Shown one piece after another: positions 36,350 to 42,054 of a stretch of 42,054 nucleotides of DNA (within the stretch, counting starts at the first letter, position 1; the number at the start of each line of letters is the position of its first letter). A program made the position numbers and the translations under genes. The notes under the pieces were generated by a model. The model had not been told where the DNA came from. It saw only the letters and a program-made list of their open reading frames with translations, and did no database searches. Source of the stretch: Proteobacteria bacterium bin106 (lineage in GTDB: Bacteria; Bdellovibrionota_B; Oligoflexia; Oligoflexales; Bin106); contig MPNI01000021.1 of assembly GCA_002238945.1 (NCBI GenBank), positions 1 to 42,054 of the forward strand, written 5' to 3'.

Positions 36350-38044
36350 ATGCTCCCTATAACTTTCTCCTTTCATAAACTTTTCTACAACCTTGCCTGC
36401 CTCATCTATAGCTCTCTCAGTGATGTCTTTTTTAAAAGAAAAAAACACCTGCCTTCCAAACACACCTGCCACTGTCTCAACTTTTTTTGTTCTCTCTATG
36501 TCACAGTCCTTTTATCCATCTTTTGGCACCAGCCACTTTATGGCCAAAATCTTCTTACCACCCCAAGTGATAGTTACAAACAACAGACAGACAGCACAGA
36601 GTTACTCACTAGCCAAAACACACATACAGCTGCTATGGAACGCCCTCTTTCAACCACCACTCAAAAACTCTGGTATGCCACTTCACTAGCAGAACTCAAC
36701 GACATCCAAGAAACCTTAGTCCATCAACTGCACGTAGATCCCTACGATGCATTGGTGCATTACCATCTGTGCCTGTATTATTTAAAAAGATATGCCATCA
36801 CTGTAGAACACAGTGTCATCAACCGTAACATGCCCTTGCATGCAGGGTATTTAAATAAAGCCCTACAAATGGCTCAACAAACCGAGCTACTTGATGATTC
36901 TTTATATAATAAAAAACATAAACATCTGGGTGTTTTAGCTCTAGGCTATATTAGCTTCACCATCGGTGAATTTGATGATGCTCAAAAAATCGCAGCACTG
37001 CTAAGCCAATCACCACTTTATAGAGAAAGTTATTTTTTAAAATCCTCTCTTCTGGCTAGCAAACCGGAACACAATATTTCACAAAATCTTGATTTTCTCA
37101 AAGAAATCAGCACAGATCCTGTTATGGATACCAAAATGTTTCTCTTTCTAGCAAGCCCTCTCATGATAACTGCAAATACAGCTCAACACCTCCAACTCAT
37201 CGCCCACCTCAAAGACTCTCCTCACCATGCAGCAGCTACTTTCCTACTTGCCAAAGCCTTTTTACGCCTCAATCAACACAGTGCAGCACGAGCTACTCTT
37301 AAAAGAGCTTTTAAAGCAGGCCTGCAAAGCCGTAAAGCACAGCTTGCTTATATTGCTATCACTTTACCAGATGATCCATATCAAGCACTCAATACACTAT
37401 CGAGCATGGATAGTGATGATGATCCTGACATCAACCAAGTGCTTAAGCTTAAAGGTCTCGCATGGCAACACCTCAGCCAAAGCGATAAAGCCAATTCATA
37501 TCTTCTCCAATCACTCAAACACATAACCCAAAACCAGCCGCACAGAGCTCAAAAAGCTTTAGAGTCACTATACACATACCACCAAAACCATGACATGAAG
37601 CAAGGCATGATATCCTTACTCCATCTCCTTACCCAACAGCTACCCCAACTTACCACAAGCCACTTCATGCTCGGGAGTCTCTATCTTCAACTACAGCCTC
37701 ATAAGAAAGATGCCATCAATCACCTAAACGATGCCTTAGCCCTAGACCCTGACAATGCCCTTACCTATGCCCATCTAGGACTGGCTTACTATCATTTAAA
37801 AAGCTACACACAAGCTAAAAAAGCTTTCTTTGCAGCAACACAACTCAACCCCAAAAACGCCATCAATCATTACAATGTGGCTTGTATTCACGCTATTCTT
37901 GGAGAATCTCAGCTAGCTATCCATAAACTCAAAGAAGCTCTCAAACTCAATCCCAAGCTCAAAGAAATGGCTTTTAAAGATCAAGATCTTAAAAGCCTAC
38001 ATCAAGATAATGATTTTAAAAGCCTTATGCTTGCAGCTCCCTAA
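36350..38044 (+). CDS. TPR-repeat protein, probably exported
   Basis: 564 residues. C-terminal TPR units at about 435-545 (GSLYLQLQ..AINHLNDALALDPDNALTYAHLGLAYYHLKSYTQAKKAFFAATQLNPKNA, then HYNVACIHAILGE); the middle is helical with weaker repeats. TPR proteins are protein-protein scaffolds. A hydrophobic segment (about 47-69, FFCSLYVTVLLSIF..LYGQ) resembles a signal peptide but lies unusually far from ATG 36350, so the true start may be a later codon; no in-frame ATG lies between. Residues 70-200 are not recognised. It is a single-gene unit divergent from the protease. Function unknown. Confidence 0.78.
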   Translation: MLPITFSFHKLFYNLACLIYSSLSDVFFKRKKHLPSKHTCHCLNFFCSLYVTVLLSIFWHQPLYGQNLLTTPSDSYKQQTDSTELLTSQNTHTAAMERPLSTTTQKLWYATSLAELNDIQETLVHQLHVDPYDALVHYHLCLYYLKRYAITVEHSVINRNMPLHAGYLNKALQMAQQTELLDDSLYNKKHKHLGVLALGYISFTIGEFDDAQKIAALLSQSPLYRESYFLKSSLLASKPEHNISQNLDFLKEISTDPVMDTKMFLFLASPLMITANTAQHLQLIAHLKDSPHHAAATFLLAKAFLRLNQHSAARATLKRAFKAGLQSRKAQLAYIAITLPDDPYQALNTLSSMDSDDDPDINQVLKLKGLAWQHLSQSDKANSYLLQSLKHITQNQPHRAQKALESLYTYHQNHDMKQGMISLLHLLTQQLPQLTTSHFMLGSLYLQLQPHKKDAINHLNDALALDPDNALTYAHLGLAYYHLKSYTQAKKAFFAATQLNPKNAINHYNVACIHAILGESQLAIHKLKEALKLNPKLKEMAFKDQDLKSLHQDNDFKSLMLAAP

Positions 38045-38194
38045 TATCACAGCAAAGATCAAAACCAGCCAATGATCACATATTCCTGACCTCAACACTG
38101 GTCCTGCTTAAAGCACAATACTAACGTCACTAACGTCTTAAGCTTTTCTTTTAAATTGCTTTTATTATTATTTGGAAGCTTCAATTGAGTTATC

Positions 38195-39031
38195 CTACTT
38201 ACTTTCAAACTTGACATTATAATCATGCCACTTTCGCAAACCGCCTATAGCACAGCGTGCCCAATAAAAATCATGAACTACTTCTGTAGGATTAGGAAGA
38301 TATAGTATAGGAAGCGGATAACAATAATCCATATTTCTATCATCCATATCTAACATTTTTACCATTAGTTTTCTTAAATTATCAAGAACAACATCCACTC
38401 GACTTTGAAAAGAAACTTTATCTCCAAAATATTTGATTTTTGCACCAGAATAATAATATGATACATCATTACTTACGTATATATCATTCAATGTTATATC
38501 ATTATCCACAAGACGCCGATGATAGATTCTCATCTCTCTAACATCAAAAAAACTTACTATCAAACCTTCTTCAAGAAGAGCATTGTGGAGCCGCTCATCA
38601 TTTCCCTTTAAAGGATCTTCAAGTAAATATCTAGCTAATGATCCTAAAATTCCAGCTTGAGGAACTTTAGTCAATATCAAGGGTTTCTGTTGAGAACCAT
38701 CTTCATTAAGAAGTACAAAAGGATTACCACAGCCCTTAGAATCCACTACCCCACCATAACCGTATTCCCTAGATGTGGCCCAACACATCCGAAATTCCAT
38801 TTCTCCCTTAAGATCATTACGTACAATACTTAACCCATATCCCTCCGAATAAAGCTCGGTGAGAGCTTCATCAGCACGCCTTTTTTCTTCAAGAGCTTCC
38901 AAATTATTCCCTCTAGAACCATGCAATAATGACTCTTCAGTCACATTTGCACTGCTACATGCCCCTATCATCAAGATAATACTCACAAACGCAATGACGA
39001 ATGATGGAACTTTCAAGAACTGATAAACCAT
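38195..39031 (-). CDS. Lipoprotein of unknown function
   Basis: 278 residues. A signal peptide with lipobox MIGAC (Cys25) predicts lipid anchoring. Several further Cys (FRMCWAT, SKGCGNPF, MDYCYPL, ARCAIGG) could form two disulfides, consistent with the envelope. I do not recognise a domain; it contains an acidic helical part after the anchor and a beta-rich remainder. It stands alone, convergent with the TPR gene, with a 9-bp inverted repeat about 110 bp before its start. Function unknown. Confidence 0.75.
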   Translation of the reverse strand: MVYQFLKVPSFVIAFVSIILMIGACSSANVTEESLLHGSRGNNLEALEEKRRADEALTELYSEGYGLSIVRNDLKGEMEFRMCWATSREYGYGGVVDSKGCGNPFVLLNEDGSQQKPLILTKVPQAGILGSLARYLLEDPLKGNDERLHNALLEEGLIVSFFDVREMRIYHRRLVDNDITLNDIYVSNDVSYYYSGAKIKYFGDKVSFQSRVDVVLDNLRKLMVKMLDMDDRNMDYCYPLPILYLPNPTEVVHDFYWARCAIGGLRKWHDYNVKFESK

Positions 39032-39828
39032 TTAGGTCTCCAAATACTACATGATAAGTTAGCATGCCCAACCAGGCCTACAGATATGGAAAAAGACTTT
39101 GAGTCTCACCTATATATAACCACATAACCAACGCCTACAAGCCACTGTTATACTTTATAACAGTGAACATTACAACACACTTGTGAGATAAGGAATGAGC
39201 AATATGAGCCATTCAAGAAGTTACCATCATCTCAGATGAAATTCACAAATCATGACTCTCTAATCACTGAACTTATCTATCCTACTCTTGTGCAAAAAAA
39301 GTATTTAAACAATTAAAAGTTAAACTTAACCGGAAATCCTAGCCAGTAAATTTTTAGCTCAATAATCAAAAATTATTGTGTTATCAATGGGTTATGTATA
39401 ATATTGCTATAAATTTTGCGAAACTTCAGCTCATAATAAAAAATCATTCATATAATTAATTAAGTACTTTTCTAGGTTTATCATCAATACCTATCTGCCC
39501 TTTAAACGATCCAGCTATTCAACAGTCTGAAAAAGCCTCATATTTCACTGATTATGCAGCAGGCCCAAGAACTTAAAATAACCCAGCCTCATGGGCGTTT
39601 AAAAATTACCTAGCTATTTAGCAATAACTTTATTCCATAGATTTAAGTTTATCATTTCTAATCCCAAACCCCTCTTGAAAATCAGTGCACACACAGCGTG
39701 AAAAGTGTTCATCTGCTTCAATGAGTGCTTAAAAAACACTCATAGGCTCACTCGCTAAACTCATACAATCATGGTAAATTGATAGTATGAGTTAATAGAT
39801 TATATATACCGTAGAAAAGGTCATAACC
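39032..39828. other. Long divergent intergenic region
   Basis: 797 bp between the lipoprotein (-) and the aminotransferase (+). I find no coding frame. It contains a perfect 9-bp inverted repeat (39143-39165), a 7-bp inverted repeat around 39720-39742 (ATGAGTG..CACTCAT) and an 8-bp one at about 39759-39793 (AACTCATA..TATGAGTT) just before the aminotransferase. These may be operators; a small RNA cannot be excluded. Confidence 0.45.
39143..39165. promoter_or_regulatory. Palindromic operator candidate or small hairpin
   Basis: CACTGTTAT-acttt-ATAACAGTG is a perfect 9-bp inverted repeat without a T-run after it, so it looks like a regulator-binding site more than a terminator. Confidence 0.35.
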
Positions 39829-41025
39829 ATGCCAAATCTTGCCAAGCACCTTGATGCCTTACAGCCTTCAGCCACTTTGGCTATCAATAGTCAAGCTCGA
39901 AAGCTACGCAGCTCTGGTAAGAAAATATGGAATTTCTCCGTAGGAGAACCCGATTATCCTTGCCCCCAAGAAATCATTGAAGCAGCTCTAACATCTATTG
40001 GCCAAGATCCTATCCGCTATGGTAGCGCAGGAGGAGGTTTAGCTCTTAGAGAAGCTATTCAACATAAACTCAAAAAAGAGAACAATCTGTCTTATGATAT
40101 GGATCAAATAGTCTGTGGAACAGGAGCAAAACAGGTGCTCTATCATCTTATGCACAGTCTTTTTGATCCAGGAGACGAACTTCTGATTCACACTCCCTGC
40201 TGGACCAGCTATAAAGAACAACTCACCAGTGCTCGTGGGAAGCTGATAACTATGCCTTTTGTAAGCGAAAAGCCCTTTGATCCAGAGTATATCGAACAAT
40301 TTGTCACAACTAACACGAAAGCCTTACTACTGTGTTCTCCCAACAACCCAGCTGGCTATGTCATAGCACATCAACAATTGGAAATACTCGCTGATTATCT
40401 TAAAGAAAAAGACTGGTGGATTATCAGCGATGAGATATATGAATACTACTCTTTTTCAGGAAAGCATCGGTCCATTATCGACTATGCTCCCGAGTTAGCT
40501 GATCGTTATATCCATATCAATGGGGTATCAAAAAGTTTTGCTATGACAGGATGGCGCATGGGATATCTGGCAGGACCTAAACATGTGGCAAAAAGAGTAA
40601 AAACACTTATCTCTCATTCATCGACCTGCCTACCCATCTTTGTGGAAAAAGCTGCAGAAGTGGCCATCAAAGCAGGATCCACTCTCATGAAAGGCTATCA
40701 ACAAACACTACGCACCCGCAAAGCCCTAGCCACTGAGCTTGCCAGCACCATGGATCACATCCACTACATTGATCCTCAAGGGGCTTTTTATCTCTTTATG
40801 AATATCAAGGAATTGCTCACCCGCTGTCATCCCTCAAAAGGCTACCAACCCACCGACTCACTCAAGCTCTGCTCTCATCTTTTAGAACATTTCCATGTGT
40901 CAACAGTGGCTGGTGAGGCGTTTTTATGCCCAGGATATCTACGACTCAGCTACGCAGCTGACAAAAATGATCTCAAAGAAGGGATGAGCCGTATGGCTGA
41001 ATGCTTCCATAATCTCTTAAAATAA
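39829..41025 (+). CDS. Class-I pyridoxal-phosphate aminotransferase (aspartate aminotransferase-like)
   Basis: 398 residues, normal length for the family. Markers: NFSVGEPDYPCP, YGSAGGGLALREAI, LLLCSPNNPAGYV, IISDEIYEYYSF and the cofactor Lys in GVSKSFAMTGWRMGY, then the C-terminal arginine region (GYLRLSYAA). Such enzymes move an amino group between aspartate and 2-oxoglutarate; the Gly-Glu-Pro-Asp start and the SKSFAMTGWR motif fit the AspB/AspC branch. The exact substrate (aspartate, aromatic amino acids or prephenate) is inferred. A purine-rich site (AAAAGG) lies about 8 bp before the ATG. It is convergent with rpsU. Confidence 0.88.
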   Translation: MPNLAKHLDALQPSATLAINSQARKLRSSGKKIWNFSVGEPDYPCPQEIIEAALTSIGQDPIRYGSAGGGLALREAIQHKLKKENNLSYDMDQIVCGTGAKQVLYHLMHSLFDPGDELLIHTPCWTSYKEQLTSARGKLITMPFVSEKPFDPEYIEQFVTTNTKALLLCSPNNPAGYVIAHQQLEILADYLKEKDWWIISDEIYEYYSFSGKHRSIIDYAPELADRYIHINGVSKSFAMTGWRMGYLAGPKHVAKRVKTLISHSSTCLPIFVEKAAEVAIKAGSTLMKGYQQTLRTRKALATELASTMDHIHYIDPQGAFYLFMNIKELLTRCHPSKGYQPTDSLKLCSHLLEHFHVSTVAGEAFLCPGYLRLSYAADKNDLKEGMSRMAECFHNLLK

Positions 41026-41061
41026 GAAACCGCTCCTCCCCAAAACAAGCACTCAGAAGCC

Positions 41062-41268
41062 TTAAGCAACATAATGACCAAGTTTTCTAAGCTGCTTAAT
41101 ACGACGCTTACGTGCCGTAATAGATTTTTTCTTAAGGTAAATAGAAGGCTTTTCATAATGTTGCTTACGCTTCAAATCGCCTATCACTCCTGCTTTTTCC
41201 ACCTGCTTCTTAAAAGCCTTTAGAGCCCCTTCCACAGAATCACCATCTCTTAATCGAATCCCAGGCAT
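41062..41268 (-). CDS. rpsU: 30S ribosomal protein S21
   Basis: 68 residues, typical for S21, a small basic protein near the 16S rRNA 3' end that helps mRNA binding. Motifs: VEGALKAFKKQVEKAG, KRKQHYEKPS and a basic Lys/Arg-rich tail (KKKSITARKRRIKQ). The KKK..ARKR tail pattern is that of Bdellovibrionota/Myxococcota-type S21 more than the gammaproteobacterial form, the best hint in this window about the host. ATG 41268; the gene stops 36 bp from the aminotransferase end on the opposite strand. Confidence 0.93.
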   Translation of the reverse strand: MPGIRLRDGDSVEGALKAFKKQVEKAGVIGDLKRKQHYEKPSIYLKKKSITARKRRIKQLRKLGHYVA

Positions 41269-41713
41269 ATACTTTTTCTCACTCCTTCCTCAATAAACAC
41301 TCAATGAGTTCATACATGGATCATGATATAGAATGTTAAATACGTCATCGTCTATCATGTTACAACCTCAAACAGGTTATCATAACCTACTACATACTCT
41401 ACATGTTACACACAGCACACGTTTCATTAAGCCACAAACACACCGCTCTTTCAACACGGTCCTAAAACATTTTTCTGTGATCATAACTCGCTACAGACCT
41501 GTGAGCAAGCAACATCATAGGCATGGCTTTGATACAGTACTGCAAGATCTCTTTGGTATGCACAAAGATGCTATGTAATATCCAACTATTGAGGTTAACT
41601 AAAGAAGGTACTGGGAATGGTCTGCCAATCAGTGCTTATCATAACCCACAAGAGATGTCCCTTGCTTTTTAGAAGTTTTTGGTTCATCTTCCATGTGACT
41701 ATTGGGATAGTAA
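41269..41713. other. Intergenic region upstream of rpsU
   Basis: About 445 bp. An 81-codon frame at 41333-41578 has no ribosome-binding site or protein-like composition and is not accepted. Nothing else is recognised apart from the rpsU promoter, which must lie here. Confidence 0.35.
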
Positions 41714-41896
41714 TGAATGTACCTACTCACAAAATAGGGAGTAGTGGAGGTCGATATGACAAGAAGAGGTTCTTACAATGAAGAGTTTAAACGTGATGCT
41801 ATCAACTTAAATTCACTACCTCACTCACTACCTCATATTGCAGCTTTAAGTGTAGGTGTGTTTACAAACGCAAGCACACATTATTTATCGCTCTAA
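41714..41896 (+). mobile_element. Left-end fragment of an IS3-like element
   Basis: A possible terminal sequence begins TGAATGTACCTACTC (41714). At 41756, after a strong GGAGGT site, an ORF starts MTRRGSYNEEFKRDAI, the N-terminus of an IS3-type orfA (helix-turn-helix). It runs only 46 residues to TAA 41896, and after about residue 19 the similarity is lost. No orfB follows, so this is a truncated, inactive remnant. Confidence 0.6.
41756..41896 (+). pseudogene. Truncated IS3-type transposase orfA
   Basis: 46 residues starting MTRRGSYNEEFKRDA, as in IS3-family orfA proteins of about 90-100 residues. The rest is replaced by an unrelated His/Ser/Leu stretch ending LSL. It probably cannot make a working protein. 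Confidence 0.6.
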
Positions 41897-42025
41897 GCCC
41901 AGCGACTACACCACAGCTGCCATGTTATTACAGCAGCGCTGCTGAAAGTGCAATTTTGAGAGTTCATAAAAATACAGATATATCTATTAATTTATTCTAT
42001 TATTTAAACTACACTAGAGGACCGT
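41897..42025. promoter_or_regulatory. Upstream region of the last, partial gene
   Basis: It contains a perfect 14-bp palindrome CAGCAGCGCTGCTG (41931-41944). A possible promoter follows: TTGAGA and TATATC separated by 17 bp, about 35-70 bp before the ATG at 42026. Confidence 0.3.
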
Positions 42026-42054
42026 ATGACATTCAAAACAAATAACAACGAGCC
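42026..42054 (+). CDS. Start of a gene running off the window (partial)
   Basis: ATG 42026 begins MTFKTNNNE and runs to the window end. AGAGGA lies 5-10 bp upstream and a promoter-like pair lies further up. Only nine codons are visible, so product and even reality are uncertain. Confidence 0.4.

Noticed and set aside
39032-39828. tRNA or other structured RNA gene in the long gap
   Set aside because: No cloverleaf or conserved tRNA motifs seen on either strand; only short inverted repeats.

Overview
The window comes from a low-GC (roughly 35-40% by eye), diderm bacterium. At least fourteen genes here encode lipobox-type lipoproteins, which implies an outer envelope. Ribosomal protein S21 (41062-41268) looks more like the Bdellovibrionota/Myxococcota type than the alpha- or gammaproteobacterial types. 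That placement is an inference from one 68-residue protein. IS remnants, decayed gene copies and expanded paralogue families point to a genome with much recombination, possibly host-associated or predatory.

Region 1 (1-11536, + strand): a rotted IS21-type IstB gene, then a tandem array of related lipoproteins. Each has a short signal peptide with lipobox, a low-complexity linker of variable composition, a von Willebrand A-like (vWA) domain, and a C-terminal domain with two conserved cysteines. The array starts with a C-terminal remnant (936-1106), followed by three intact genes whose metal-binding (MIDAS) motif is gone (1106-5683). Next comes a gene broken by an IS1634-like element with a 42-bp target duplication (5696-8765), then two intact genes (8782-11536).

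Region 2 (11549-15305): a DEDDh exonuclease with a degenerate GIY-YIG-like part (-), a CGFS monothiol glutaredoxin (+), and an M28 glutaminyl-cyclase-like metallopeptidase (-). Behind the M28 gene lie decayed pieces of a second enolase and a second leucyl aminopeptidase (15300-15815).

Region 3 (16744-22211, +): four more vWA lipoproteins in two blocks. Leader elements at 16399-16470 and 18422-18541 resemble the one at 813-938.

Region 4 (22223-25513, -): a 5' fragment of the M28 gene, then intact eno and pepA. Regions 2 and 4 are therefore two copies of a pepA-eno-M28 gene string in which different members survived. The surviving enolase carries an 18-residue imperfect duplication next to an active-site loop.

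Region 5 (25901-41268): two large paralogous lipoproteins with an internal membrane segment; dut; the tightly packed lplA-like/queE/class-III aminotransferase group; an S41 (Ctp) protease; a TPR protein; a lone lipoprotein; a class-I aminotransferase; and rpsU. The right end has an IS3-type orfA fragment and the first codons of another gene.

The candidate undescribed system is the vWA-lipoprotein array: eleven members or remnants, repeat-driven linkers, mosaic genes, a shared leader and a subfamily that has lost MIDAS. It looks like a diversifying surface-protein locus. No function can be read directly from sequence.
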